From: Alkalicoccus luteus
GTDB taxonomy: Bacteria; Bacillota; Bacilli; Bacillales; Salisediminibacteriaceae
DNA length: 64,000 bases
Reading direction: 5' to 3'
Assembly (NCBI RefSeq): GCF_012034335.1
Contig: NZ_JAATHJ010000008.1
Coordinates: forward strand, 84,704-148,703
Shown: piece after piece, positions 1-9,075 of the stretch
How positions within the stretch are numbered: position 1 is the first letter of the stretch
Layout: each line of letters starts with the position of its first letter
The notes under the pieces: model-generated
What the model was told of the DNA's origin: nothing
What the model saw: only the letters and a program-made list of their open reading frames with translations
The model's database searches: none
Translations under genes and position numbers: made by a program

Positions 1-1458
1 GGCCTGCTGGAAATCCTCTGTAACGCCCATTGTTACCGGACCGAATCGGTCAGAAGGAGAAGAAGGAAAGCTGCCAAATCCGAGAGCAGTTAAATCCAGC
101 TTCATGCTGCGAATATATTCACCCGAAGCACCATCATAGAATTCGCCGATGCTCGTAGAAGTTGAATCATTCTCCATCGAGAACATTGAGAATGCGGAAA
201 ACGTTTCTTCTTCCACTTCTTCAAGGCCGTCTTCTTCGTTGGAGTCTTCCAGCCCGTCTTCGGAAGTAACGTCCTCTTCGGAGCTTTCGTCTTCTTCAAG
301 GCCGTCTTCTTCGTTGGAGTCTTCCAGCCCGTCTTCGGAAGTAACGTCCTCTTCGGAGCTTTCGTCTTCCTCAAGGCCGTCTTCTCCGTTTGAGTCTTCC
401 AATCCATCTTCAGAAGTGACGTCCTCTTCGGAGCTTTCGTCTTCCTCAAGGCCGTCTTCTCCGTTGGAGTCTTCTAATCCGTCTTCAGAAGCAGGGTCCT
501 CTTCAGAGCTTTCGTCTTCCTCAAGGCCGTCTTCTTCGTTGGAGTCTTCTAATCCGTCTTCAGAAGCAGGGTCCTCTTCAGAGCTTTCGTCTTCTTCAAG
601 GCCATCTTCTTCGTTGGAGTCTTCCAGCCCGTCTTCAGAAGATGCGTCCTCTTCGGAGCTTTCGTCTTCCTCAAGGCCGTCTTCTTCGTTGGAGTCTTCC
701 AATCGATCTTCAGAAGCAGCGTCCTCTTCGGAGCTTTCGTCTTCCTCAAGGCCGTCTTCTTCGTTGGACTCTTCTTCCTCTTCTACTGCGGCTGCCCACA
801 CCGCTTCTGCTGTCGTTTCATTGCCGGCAGGATCAAGAAGGCGGAATGTGACGGTCGTATCTTCGTCTGTTTCCGGGAGTTCTGCTGAGAAGCTGCCGTC
901 TTCTGCTATGTCGACGGTGAGTGCGTCAAAAGCGTCTGCCTCAGCTGTGAGCTCAAGGTGTCCGGCGTGAAGCCCGTAAGCTTCCAGCTCAGAAAACGCG
1001 GTGCCTGTGCCTGTCTCTTCTTCATTAAGTAACAGCTCCGGCTGTTCACTGAAGTGAATGAATGAGCCGTAACGAACGTCCTCGTCTTCCATGGAGCCGA
1101 TGTAGTACCGGCCGTCTTCAAGTTCGAGCTCGACCGTTTCTTCTTCTTCAGTCAGGTCAAATGACCAGCTGAACCCTTCTTCGTCTTCGGTTACCGCCAT
1201 CTCGCCTACAAGCCCGTTCTCGTCAAACAATCCCAGTGCAGCTTCATCCGGAGTCTCTTCAAATGAAATATGTAGCTCTTCTTCAAGCTGCTGGTTGAAC
1301 AGGGCCGGGGTGACGTCTGCTTCTGCTGTTTCCTGGTCCGGAAACAAATCGTTCATCACTTCTTCGGCCGAGCCGGCAGATGCAGGCAGGGCGGAAGTCA
1401 TAAACAGCAGGGAAGCAAGTCCGGTGATGCCGGCTTTTTTTGCCAGATGTTTCTTCAA
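1..1458 (-). CDS. Secreted acidic-repeat wall-binding protein (C-terminus beyond window)
   Basis: An exported, cell-wall-associated protein whose 3' end lies outside the window; 486 codons are visible. The TTG start is chosen because AAAGGAG sits about 9 bases upstream and it opens a signal peptide (MKKHLAKKAG, a hydrophobic stretch, then ASA near residue 28). Residues ~30-225 are acidic and look beta-rich. Residues ~228-411 are seven to eight copies of a 25-residue Glu/Asp/Ser repeat (unit begins SNEEDGLEEDESSEED). From about residue 455 the first wall-binding repeat begins (GFGSFPSSPSDRFGPVT), the same module found in the autolysin at 21966 and the subtilase at 26218. By analogy the missing part should hold more such repeats and perhaps an enzyme domain. 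The catalytic role is unknown; the acidity suits an external surface at high pH or salt. Confidence 0.85.
   Translation of the reverse strand, partial: MKKHLAKKAGITGLASLLFMTSALPASAGSAEEVMNDLFPDQETAEADVTPALFNQQLEEELHISFEETPDEAALGLFDENGLVGEMAVTEDEEGFSWSFDLTEEEETVELELEDGRYYIGSMEDEDVRYGSFIHFSEQPELLLNEEETGTGTAFSELEAYGLHAGHLELTAEADAFDALTVDIAEDGSFSAELPETDEDTTVTFRLLDPAGNETTAEAVWAAAVEEEEESNEEDGLEEDESSEEDAASEDRLEDSNEEDGLEEDESSEEDASSEDGLEDSNEEDGLEEDESSEEDPASEDGLEDSNEEDGLEEDESSEEDPASEDGLEDSNGEDGLEEDESSEEDVTSEDGLEDSNGEDGLEEDESSEEDVTSEDGLEDSNEEDGLEEDESSEEDVTSEDGLEDSNEEDGLEEVEEETFSAFSMFSMENDSTSTSIGEFYDGASGEYIRSMKLDLTALGFGSFPSSPSDRFGPVTMGVTEDFQQA
226..775. repeat. 75-bp in-frame tandem repeat inside the acidic protein gene
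   Basis: About seven copies of a 75-bp unit (25 codons) run in tandem and encode the Glu/Asp/Ser-rich spacer of the minus-strand protein. Copies differ mainly at the two residues after SSEED (VT, PA, AS or AA) and at SNEED versus SNGED, so the array has been recently amplified and homogenised. The unit is a multiple of three, so copy-number change keeps the frame. Confidence 0.9.
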
Positions 1459-1682
1459 TCGATCCGCTCCTTTCGTTCGTTTATCAAAGTGCTGTGAATG
1501 TCTTGTGTGTCTAGGCTGGATTCATTGTTGCGCGCAGGCAGAAATACGGGATATATTTCAGCTACGATAGTAAGTTTATTACATTCGACAAATTAATACA
1601 TGCGACTTTTCTTGCGATTCTCCATTGTAATGAACTTGTAACATAAGCACGTATCATTTCGGTTACATTCTCCTGCTAAAGG

Positions 1683-1711
1683 CAGGAAAATTCCTTTTCC
1701 TATGATATAAT
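1683..1711 (+). promoter_or_regulatory. Candidate promoter for the polymer/ATP-grasp operon
   Basis: The 309-bp gap between the divergent genes holds a perfect TATAAT at 1706-1711, 57 bases before the first ATG of the plus-strand operon. The sequence at -35 spacing (CAGGAA, 1683-1688) matches the consensus poorly, so an activator or another sigma factor may be involved. Nothing else was recognised in this gap. Confidence 0.35.
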
Positions 1712-1767
1712 ATGACGTTGGAAAGTTTGCAGCGAACAGAGCTGTACTTTAAACGTGGGAGTTTTCT

Positions 1768-2910
1768 ATGAGACATACAGTTAAGGTGCTGCATATGACG
1801 ACGCTGCACCATCCATTAGATCCGCGAATTTACTATAAACAGTGTGCCTCTTTAAAACGGGCAGGCTATGACGTAACCCTTCTTGCCCCGGTACCGACTA
1901 ATACCGAGGAGGGAGATGTGCCGTTTGAGCCGCTCCCGAAATACACGAACCGCTGGAAAGGCCTGCTTTTCGGAACGATTCGTGCCTATTTCCGCGCAAA
2001 GAAACAGAAGGCGGACGTCTACCATATTCACGATCCGGAGCTTCTGCCTGTCGGCTGGCTGCTGAAAAACAAACGAAATCACGTCATTTACGACATTCAC
2101 GAAGATTATGAAACCGGCATCGTACAGCGACAGTACTTCACCCGCCCGGTCCGCAAATTCATTGCATCGGTCTATAAAAAGGTCGAAGCGGTTTGCACGC
2201 GGCGGATGGAGCTTATTCTTGCCGAGAAATACTACTTGGAAAAATACCCGCAAGGTCTTTGCGTATTAAATTATCCGATTTTACAGGAGAAGCTGACGGA
2301 CATTGACCGCTCGTTTCAGCAGGCAGACGGGCTCCTCTATACGGGGAACGTAACGAAGGACCGGGGAGCGATGCAGCATGCAGCACTACCCGCACTGGAT
2401 AAGTCGCTCCAAGTTCATCTTTACGGCTACTGTCCGGAAAGCCTCGCAGCTGAGATGAAGCAGCGCGCAGGAGCACACGAGGCGCGTCTTCATCTGCACG
2501 GGGCCGGAAGCTACGTGCCGAAAGCAGAGATTGATGCGGCTTACGCCCAAAGCGGATGGCTCGCAGGCATCGCGCTTTTCCCGCCAAGTGACCATTACAT
2601 GAAAAAAGAGCTGACGAAGTTTTTCGAATACATGGCCGCCGGACTGCCTGTTATTTGTTCGGATTACCCGAAATGGCAGGCGTTCATGGATACATATCAG
2701 TGCGGCATTTGCGTGAACCCGGACAGCAGGGAAGAGATCCGCGATGCAGTGGATTATCTGCGTGAACACCCGGAGGAAGCAAAAGCGATGGGGGAACGCG
2801 GCAGGGAAGCCGTCCAGAGGCACCTGCACTGGGGTCATGAGGAAAAGAAACTGACGGCTTTATATGATAGACTTAACGGAATTGAAGCAGGTGAATCCAG
2901 TGACAATTAA
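1768..2910 (+). CDS. GT4-type glycosyltransferase, first gene of the polymer operon
   Basis: A cytoplasmic, GT-B fold glycosyltransferase of 380 residues, expected to add a sugar from a nucleotide donor to a lipid-linked cell-surface glycan. It begins KVLHMTTLHHPLDPRI, typical of the N-terminal Rossmann domain of GT4 enzymes. It has HIHDPELLPVGW near residues 90-100 and a donor-site region LTKFFEYMAAGLPVICSDYP near 285-305, where the usual E-x7-E glutamates are partly replaced. GTGGGAG precedes the ATG by about 6 bases. It overlaps the next gene, implying translational coupling in an operon with a glycan exporter. The donor and acceptor sugars cannot be read from the sequence. Confidence 0.85.
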   Translation: MRHTVKVLHMTTLHHPLDPRIYYKQCASLKRAGYDVTLLAPVPTNTEEGDVPFEPLPKYTNRWKGLLFGTIRAYFRAKKQKADVYHIHDPELLPVGWLLKNKRNHVIYDIHEDYETGIVQRQYFTRPVRKFIASVYKKVEAVCTRRMELILAEKYYLEKYPQGLCVLNYPILQEKLTDIDRSFQQADGLLYTGNVTKDRGAMQHAALPALDKSLQVHLYGYCPESLAAEMKQRAGAHEARLHLHGAGSYVPKAEIDAAYAQSGWLAGIALFPPSDHYMKKELTKFFEYMAAGLPVICSDYPKWQAFMDTYQCGICVNPDSREEIRDAVDYLREHPEEAKAMGERGREAVQRHLHWGHEEKKLTALYDRLNGIEAGESSDN

Positions 2911-3691
2911 CCAACCACTCGTCTCCGTCATCACCCCGGCATATAACGCAGCGGGCGTGATCGGTGAAACGATTGAATCTGTACAGAAACAGACGTATAC
3001 GAACTGGGAAATGCTGATTGTGGACGACTGTTCAACGGATGAAACGAGAGAAATCATCCGCAGCTATTCCGCTGAAGACAGCCGCATCCGTCTGATCGAG
3101 CTCCCTGTAAACAGCGGAGCAGCCGTCGCGAGAAATACCGCGCTTGAGCAGGCCGCCGGCACCTATGCCGCTTTCTTAGACAGCGACGACCAGTGGCTGC
3201 CGCATAAAACAGAGCGGCAGCTCGCCTGGATGCAGAAGTACGGTGCAGCTTTCACTTTTTCACAGTATTACGTCATTGCAAGCGACGGCACGGACCTGGG
3301 GCTTGGCGATCTGATCCCGGCCCGCGTCGGCTACAGCGATCTGTTAAAGCAGAACATGATCGGCTGCCTGACGGTGATGGTCGATCTGGAGCAGACCGGC
3401 CCGCTTAAAATGGTGGATATCCGCACCCGGCAGGACTACGTGCTCTGGCTGGAGCTCTGCCGCAGAGGCTTTACCGCCTATGGCATCAGTGAGCCGCTTG
3501 CCGTCTACCGCAGACAGGAAGCATCGATTTCGAGCGATAAGAAAAAGATGGCGAAGCAGAACTGGAAAGTTTACCGGAACATAGAAAAATTAAATCTGCT
3601 CGCAAGCAGCTACTATTTTATGCACTATGCGTGTAACAAATGGAAAAAATACCGACGTGCGTCAACGTCAGGAAACGGCGGTGTCAAGTAA
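2900..3691 (+). CDS. GT2 family glycosyltransferase
   Basis: A 263-residue GT-A fold glycosyltransferase of the GT2 family. It shows the N-terminal VSVITPAYNAAGVIGETI motif, the nucleotide-binding LIVDDCSTDET region and the metal-binding DSDDQW near residue 95. The GTG start at 2900 is preferred because AGGTGA lies 5 bases upstream; a longer ATG reading from 2864 lacks a ribosome site. It overlaps the preceding gene by 11 bases and the following permease gene by about 11 bases, so the three are probably co-translated. It likely elongates the same exported glycan; its specificity is unknown. Confidence 0.85.
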   Translation: MTINQPLVSVITPAYNAAGVIGETIESVQKQTYTNWEMLIVDDCSTDETREIIRSYSAEDSRIRLIELPVNSGAAVARNTALEQAAGTYAAFLDSDDQWLPHKTERQLAWMQKYGAAFTFSQYYVIASDGTDLGLGDLIPARVGYSDLLKQNMIGCLTVMVDLEQTGPLKMVDIRTRQDYVLWLELCRRGFTAYGISEPLAVYRRQEASISSDKKKMAKQNWKVYRNIEKLNLLASSYYFMHYACNKWKKYRRASTSGNGGVK

Positions 3692-4472
3692 CGTGATGCG
3701 ACAATACATGGATGAAATCATGAAACGAAAGGATCTGATCGTTTATCTGATCAAATCCGGCCTGAAAGCAGAGCACCGGAACAGCTATCTCGGCTACTTC
3801 TGGTGGCTGCTCGACCCGCTTCTCGGCGTGGTCGTTTACTACTTCCTGATCAGCTTTATTCTCGGACGAGGTGGCGAAAACTTCGCTGTCTTCCTCGTCA
3901 TCGGACTCGTATCGTGGCGCTGGACGAATACCGTTATAAACAGCTCGGCGCGATCGATTTTGCGCTACTCCTCGATCATTAACCAGGTGTACTTGCCAAA
4001 GTCGATATTTCCGATTACCAAAACGTTTTCACAGATGGTTAACTTTTCGTTCGGACTCGTCATCGTGGCGATCTTTCTCGTCGTCTTTGGCGTCATGCCA
4101 GGCTGGCAGGCGATTTATCTGCCAATTATTATTATCGTACAGCTCGTATTTCTGCTTGCGATCGGTCTGTTTCTCGCGTACATATCCGTTTTTATCCGGG
4201 ATATTGAAAACCTGCTCACGCACGTAACGCGAATTTTATTCTACTCGTCCCCGATTATCTGGGAGGGCGGGCGTCTTCCGGACGAGTATCAGTGGGTGGT
4301 CGATATTAATCCAATCGCCCACATCGTCAACTCGTACCGGGACGTGCTCATGTACCAGCAGTCGCCGAACTTTTTTGCACTGTCGATAATCCTCGGCGTG
4401 TCCGCGCTGCTCGTCTATGCATTCCTGTATTACTACAGCCGCAACGAGTACAAAATCATTAAAGCACTTTAA
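3681..4472 (+). CDS. TagG-like ABC-2 permease for polysaccharide or teichoic/teichuronic polymer export
   Basis: The membrane half of an ABC exporter that would flip or thread a completed polyprenol-linked polymer across the membrane. The 263-residue protein has the family signature YLGYFWWLLDPLLGVVVYYF near the N-terminus, about six hydrophobic spans, and the conserved NPIAHIVNSYRDVLMY near the C-terminus, as in TagG, Wzm and KpsM. The GTG at 3681 is preferred: AGGAAA lies upstream and the length fits TagG (about 260-275); an in-frame reading from 3627 would overlap the upstream gene more. It is immediately followed by its ATPase gene. The substrate is inferred from the flanking glycosyltransferases and ATP-grasp genes. 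Confidence 0.88.
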   Translation: MSSNVMRQYMDEIMKRKDLIVYLIKSGLKAEHRNSYLGYFWWLLDPLLGVVVYYFLISFILGRGGENFAVFLVIGLVSWRWTNTVINSSARSILRYSSIINQVYLPKSIFPITKTFSQMVNFSFGLVIVAIFLVVFGVMPGWQAIYLPIIIIVQLVFLLAIGLFLAYISVFIRDIENLLTHVTRILFYSSPIIWEGGRLPDEYQWVVDINPIAHIVNSYRDVLMYQQSPNFFALSIILGVSALLVYAFLYYYSRNEYKIIKAL

Positions 4473-4488
4473 GTGAGGGTGTGACAGT

Positions 4489-6024
4489 ATGAGTGACAAC
4501 CAGGCGCCGGAAAACCGCGAAGTCGTGATCGAAGCGAACGATCTCGGCGTGAAGTTTCATTCCGGCAACCGCACCGACGACTATAAATCCTTTGCCCTCC
4601 GTTTTTTAAAGCGGGAAAAAGATCCCGATGCCGGTGAAGAATTCTGGCCGCTTCGGAATGTAAGCTTCAAAGGCTATAAAGGCGAAATACTCGGCATCAT
4701 CGGGTCAAACGGCTCCGGAAAAACGACCATATGCAAAATGCTCTCCGGCATTCTGGAAAAAGATGAAGGAGAGCTGACGGTGAACGGACGCGTTTCTGCT
4801 CTGTTTTCCATGGGAATGGGCTTTGATAAAGAGCTTACCGGCAGGGAAAATGCGTATTTAAACGGGATGATGCTCGGCATCTCCAAACACCGCATCAACG
4901 AATTCATCGATGATATTCATGAATTTTCAGGCCTCGGCAAGTTTCTCGACCGCCCTACTAAAACATACTCCAGCGGAATGAAGGCACGCCTCGGATTCAG
5001 CGTCGCCGCTCACCTGGAGCCGGAAATATTAATTCTCGATGAAGCGCTCAACACCGGTGATGCAGCTTTCGGACAGCGGGCGGCAGAAAAGATGAAAGAG
5101 CTCGTCGAAAAAGCGAAGATGGTCATTTTGGTAACGCACAGCTTGAAATATGCGCGCCGGAACTGTGACCGGCTCATTTGGCTCGATAAAGGCGTCATCC
5201 GCGCAGACGGGGATCCGAAGCGCGTCACGAACCTGTACAAGGAATCGGTACCGGAGCGGAAGCCGCGTGCGCAAAAAAGGCTCGACATCGAAAAAACGCA
5301 GACGACGATCAAAGACCAGACGATTGTGCGGGCTGACAATATCGGTGTACGTTATGACGTCAATAAAGAGGAATTCTGGGCCTTAAAAGAGAATTCATTC
5401 ACGATCAAAGAAGGCGAAGTTGTCGGCATTATCGGTCATAACGGAGCGGGCAAAAGCACGCTTTGCAAGCTGATGACGAATATTCTCACACCTGATGAAG
5501 GAAAGCTGGAGCTGCACGGCGAAACAACATCGCTGCTCGGTTACGGCACCGGCTTTAACACGCAGCTGACTGGCCGGGATAACATTTATTTAAACGGGAT
5601 GCTGCTCGGTATTCCGAAGAAGAAGATCGATGAAGACTACGATCAGATCGTCGACTTTTCCGGCATCCGCCGGGCGATTGACAAGCCGGTCAAGAACTAC
5701 TCAAGCGGGATGCAGGCGAGGCTCGGCTTCAGCATAGCGGCTACACTCAAGCCGGATATTTTCATCCTTGATGAAGCGCTCTCAACCGGTGACATTGCCT
5801 TCAAGCAGAAAGCGAGCGAAAAAATCCAGGAAATGATCGAGATGGCGAAGTGCGTCATTATCGTTTCGCACAGTATGGGCTTCGTGGAGAAGATCTGCAC
5901 GCGTGCGATCTGGATGGACCAGGGCAAGATTTTGTACGACGGTGATCCGAAAGAGGCTATCGCCCGCTACAAGGAAAAGTACAACGTGCAAAAGAAGACG
6001 AGACTGAAACCGCGGAGCTCCTGA
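4489..6024 (+). CDS. TagH-like ABC exporter ATPase with two tandem nucleotide-binding domains
   Basis: The ATPase subunit for the preceding permease. The 511-residue chain contains two complete TagH/Wzt-type nucleotide-binding domains. The first spans ~7-245, with Walker A GSNGSGKTT, signature YSSGMKARLGFS, ILDEA and a switch His in VTHSLK. The second spans ~278-500, with GHNGAGKST, YSSGMQARLGFS, ILDEA and VSHSMG. TagH and Wzt normally carry one domain and work as a homodimer, so this looks like an internal duplication giving a covalent pseudo-dimer. Both sites look catalytically intact. GAGGGTG lies upstream of the ATG. There is no obvious C-terminal carbohydrate-binding domain of the Wzt type. 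Confidence 0.9.
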   Translation: MSDNQAPENREVVIEANDLGVKFHSGNRTDDYKSFALRFLKREKDPDAGEEFWPLRNVSFKGYKGEILGIIGSNGSGKTTICKMLSGILEKDEGELTVNGRVSALFSMGMGFDKELTGRENAYLNGMMLGISKHRINEFIDDIHEFSGLGKFLDRPTKTYSSGMKARLGFSVAAHLEPEILILDEALNTGDAAFGQRAAEKMKELVEKAKMVILVTHSLKYARRNCDRLIWLDKGVIRADGDPKRVTNLYKESVPERKPRAQKRLDIEKTQTTIKDQTIVRADNIGVRYDVNKEEFWALKENSFTIKEGEVVGIIGHNGAGKSTLCKLMTNILTPDEGKLELHGETTSLLGYGTGFNTQLTGRDNIYLNGMLLGIPKKKIDEDYDQIVDFSGIRRAIDKPVKNYSSGMQARLGFSIAATLKPDIFILDEALSTGDIAFKQKASEKIQEMIEMAKCVIIVSHSMGFVEKICTRAIWMDQGKILYDGDPKEAIARYKEKYNVQKKTRLKPRSS

Positions 6025-6060
6025 TGCCGCGCCATTCCATGAAAGCAGGTGACCCGATTC

Positions 6061-7851
6061 ATGAATAAACTGCAGACGATGAAAAAAAGCGTGAGTGCCA
6101 AGATGACAAAAGAGCAGAAGGACAAACTGAAGCAGGTCGTTCCGTTTCTCGGCCTCCCGACAGCGAAAGTGGAAACGCTCAAGTGGAAGCTAAACAATCT
6201 CGGCTTCACCGAGCGGGCGCTTCATGATCTGGAAGCCCTTCATGAGAAGGCAAAGCGTCCTGCACTGAAGCGCTATGCGGCATTTGAGCTGGCGCTCTGG
6301 CACGTGAATCAGTACACGAAAGAAGGAGCAGAAAAAGCACTGGATTACCTGCTCGATATGCTGCAGACCGAAGAATCGGAGGAAAAAATCCGCCGCGCGT
6401 CCATTCTGGCTGCAGAGGCCATGATGCAGCTTGGAACACGCGACCGGGCTGAAGCAGTGCTCGATGCGCTGATCAAGAAAAAGCCGCACCCGGATCTGTA
6501 TCTCGCTCGTGCAAACACCATAAAAGAGACGGAAGCCCGGATTCCATATTTGAACAAGGTGCTTAGTGACGCAGGTCTGATGAAAATTCAGCTCGATCCG
6601 GCTGTTCGCAACCAGCTGTCCGCATATGACGCCCTCGAGCCGCGCGCGAAAAAGCAGCTCGTCAACCAGCCGGCGCTTGATAACACGAAGGTAACCGTGC
6701 TCGTACCGGTGTATCATGCTGAAGCAACGCTCAAGACAGCGATTCACTCGCTGCAGGCACAGACGTGGACGAACCTGGAAATTCTTATCATTGACGATGC
6801 TTCTGCCGATGGCACGGTCGAAGCAGCAGAAGCTTTTGCAAAAGAAGATAAGCGGGTGAAGGTGCTGCAGGTGAAGCAGAACGGCGGCCCGTATGCCGCG
6901 CGTAACCTGGCACTGAAGCAGGCGACCGGTACGTTTGTCACGGTGAACGACGCCGATGACTGGTCACACCCGGAAAAAATCGAAAAGCAGGTGCTGCATC
7001 TGCTGGAGCACGAGGACGTCGTAGCCAACATGTCGCAGCAGGCGCGTATGTTTGAAGATCTGTCACTGCACCGCCGCGCTCGCCCCGGGGAATACCTGTT
7101 TAACAACATGTCATCGTTTATGTTCCGCAGAGAGCAGGTGCTTGAAAAGCTTGGCTCATGGGACCGTGTGCGCTTTGCAGCAGACTCTGAATTTATTTTC
7201 CGCTGCCGACGCCTGTTCGGCGAGCAGTCTGTCGTGGAGCTTGCGACCGGCCCGCTTTCCTTCCAGCGCCAGTCCGATCAGTCGCTCACAGGCAACGAAG
7301 CGTTCGGGCTGCCTAACTACAAAATGGGCGCTCGCCGCGAATATGAGATGGCCCACGACTACCATCATAAACATGCAGACACGCTCTACTACGATCCGGA
7401 GCAGACGGAGCGCCCGTTTTCCGTACCGGAACCGATGCGTCCAGAGCGGGAATCAAAAGAAGACGGCTGGCGAACCTTTGATGTCGTATTTGCGGCTGAT
7501 TTTCGTTCCGAAGATGCGCTCGCTGCTGACGAGCTGAAAGCCGCTGAAGCAGAGAAAAAACGAGTCGGCTTTGTGCTGCTTTACCGCTACGACAGCTCGC
7601 CATTTACGCACGTGCATCCACGCTGGAGAAAGCTGATCAACAACGGCGCAGTGGAAATGCTCGTCTACGGAGAGAAAATCCGTGCCGGTGAAGTCCGCTT
7701 TTCCGATACGGAAGCCCTGCTGGAAAAACAGCGCTTTGTTCCGCTTATGGAAGCCCAACAAGCGATCGTGACCGGCCAAGTGGCTGATAAATCGGCCGTA
7801 GAAGAAGCTGTTCGCCGGCTGACCGGTGCGGCGCCTGAATGGAAGCAGTAA
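6061..7851 (+). CDS. Large GT2 glycosyltransferase with helical N-terminal region
   Basis: A 596-residue protein. Residues ~1-200 are alpha-helical and TPR-like in texture (repeated A-rich helices such as RRASILAAEAMMQLGTRDRA). A GT2 catalytic domain starts near residue 208 with VTVLVPVYHAEATLKTAI, followed by LIIDDASADGT and the metal-binding NDADDW near 298. A C-terminal region (~430-596) is of unknown function. The ATG at 6061 is preferred to the upstream in-frame GTG at 6049 because AGGTGA lies 8-9 bases before it. It sits in the exporter operon and likely adds a sugar or modifies the polymer. The helical segment may mediate complex formation. Confidence 0.82.
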   Translation: MNKLQTMKKSVSAKMTKEQKDKLKQVVPFLGLPTAKVETLKWKLNNLGFTERALHDLEALHEKAKRPALKRYAAFELALWHVNQYTKEGAEKALDYLLDMLQTEESEEKIRRASILAAEAMMQLGTRDRAEAVLDALIKKKPHPDLYLARANTIKETEARIPYLNKVLSDAGLMKIQLDPAVRNQLSAYDALEPRAKKQLVNQPALDNTKVTVLVPVYHAEATLKTAIHSLQAQTWTNLEILIIDDASADGTVEAAEAFAKEDKRVKVLQVKQNGGPYAARNLALKQATGTFVTVNDADDWSHPEKIEKQVLHLLEHEDVVANMSQQARMFEDLSLHRRARPGEYLFNNMSSFMFRREQVLEKLGSWDRVRFAADSEFIFRCRRLFGEQSVVELATGPLSFQRQSDQSLTGNEAFGLPNYKMGARREYEMAHDYHHKHADTLYYDPEQTERPFSVPEPMRPERESKEDGWRTFDVVFAADFRSEDALAADELKAAEAEKKRVGFVLLYRYDSSPFTHVHPRWRKLINNGAVEMLVYGEKIRAGEVRFSDTEALLEKQRFVPLMEAQQAIVTGQVADKSAVEEAVRRLTGAAPEWKQ

Positions 7852-7863
7852 AGGAGGGATTTT

Positions 7864-9075
7864 GTGAGTCAGTCTCCGCTTTCGCGTCTCCGGGCGCGTG
7901 TATTAGGCAGTAAAATGACGCACCTTGAGCAGGAAAATCAAAAACTGCGTGAGCAGGTATATAAGCAGAAAGCACCTGCGCCCAAAGCGCTGCCGGATGA
8001 AACGAACGATCTTGCCCGCGTCCGTGAGACGGTGCGGGAGTCGTACCGGGAAGGCACGCTGATGGAGCTCGCGCAGGAGCTTGCGGTAAAGAAGCAGCTG
8101 CATGACCGCTTCAGCAGAGAAGCGATGCTGGAAGCGCTCCGTCAGGTCGCCAGAGAAGGAACAGCAGCAGAAGACCAGATGCGTCAGCTGCTGCTTCCTG
8201 CTTTTACAGCTGCGCAACTGCCGGAGCGGTTTGCACGCGGAATTGAGCACCGGGACATTCCCTCCCTGGAGCCGCTCTCCTCCTTTCGCGGCCAGCTGAC
8301 GGCAAGGACGAGGCGGCTGCAAAAGGGTCACGCTCTGCCGGAATGGACAGTGGACGATAAGGAGAAGGCTTATAAGCTTGCTCGTTCGCTCGATATTGCC
8401 GTGCCGGAGGTGCTCGCAACGTCCGTACCGCTCGAACAGCTGACGCTCGCCCCCGGAACCGTCGTAAAACCGGCTGACGGGGCAGGCGGGCGCGGGGTTT
8501 ACGTGCTGCGAGCCGAAGATGACATTTTAAACGTCAAGACGTCTGAGGTGCTCCCCTCTATGGAAGCACTCCGCCGCGAACTGGAGCAGGATTTAGCGAG
8601 CGGGCGCGTTGCCGAGGACAGCTGGAGCGTTGAAAAAGTCTACTATGCTGATAAAGAAACGAAAGAACCGGCACGCGATATGAAGTGCTACACGTTTTAC
8701 GGGAAAACCGTTCTTCTCCTGGAGATTACCCGTAGTCCGGAAACGGCCTACTGCTGGTGGACGCCGGAAGGTGAGCCAATTGAGACGGGCAAGTATACCG
8801 GTCAGCTCATGGATGGCGACGGACCGGATCTACGGGCCCTTGAAGCCGCCTCCAGGCTCGGAAAAGCTATTCCGGCCCCGTTTTGCCGGTTTGATTTTCT
8901 GCAGACGACCGACGGCCTTTTATTTGGCGAATGCACGCCGAAGCCCGGCAACTACGATCAGTTCGACGCCGCAACCGACAGAGCGCTCGGGGAAGCGTTT
9001 CTCGAGGCCGAAGAAGTGCTTATGCATGATTTACTGAACGGAGAGCGTTACATACATTGGAGGAATTTGCTATGA
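7864..9075 (+). CDS. TupA/YheC-like ATP-grasp protein
   Basis: A 403-residue protein, probably a carboxylate-amine or carboxylate-thiol ligase that makes an amide bond through an acyl-phosphate. An N-terminal helix or coiled coil (THLEQENQKLREQVYKQK) is followed by an ATP-grasp region from about residue 160. ATP-binding features are TVVKPADGAGGRGVYVL (~197-213), DMKCYTFYGKTVLLLEI, CRFDFLQ and the metal-binding end GECTPKPGNYDQFD. The last elements resemble the TupA-like ATP-grasp family, named for teichuronopeptide synthesis in Bacillus halodurans, but this is by memory of motifs. The GTG start has AAGGAGG upstream. The stop overlaps the next gene by 4 bases (ATGA), indicating coupling. Substrate unknown. 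Confidence 0.75.
   Translation: MSQSPLSRLRARVLGSKMTHLEQENQKLREQVYKQKAPAPKALPDETNDLARVRETVRESYREGTLMELAQELAVKKQLHDRFSREAMLEALRQVAREGTAAEDQMRQLLLPAFTAAQLPERFARGIEHRDIPSLEPLSSFRGQLTARTRRLQKGHALPEWTVDDKEKAYKLARSLDIAVPEVLATSVPLEQLTLAPGTVVKPADGAGGRGVYVLRAEDDILNVKTSEVLPSMEALRRELEQDLASGRVAEDSWSVEKVYYADKETKEPARDMKCYTFYGKTVLLLEITRSPETAYCWWTPEGEPIETGKYTGQLMDGDGPDLRALEAASRLGKAIPAPFCRFDFLQTTDGLLFGECTPKPGNYDQFDAATDRALGEAFLEAEEVLMHDLLNGERYIHWRNLL

Noticed and set aside
149..970. Ser/Pro-rich plus-strand open frame of 273 codons
   Set aside because: It is the antisense of the 75-bp acidic repeat. The minus-strand frame has a signal peptide, ribosome site and a wall-binding repeat, so the Ser-rich frame is a shadow.
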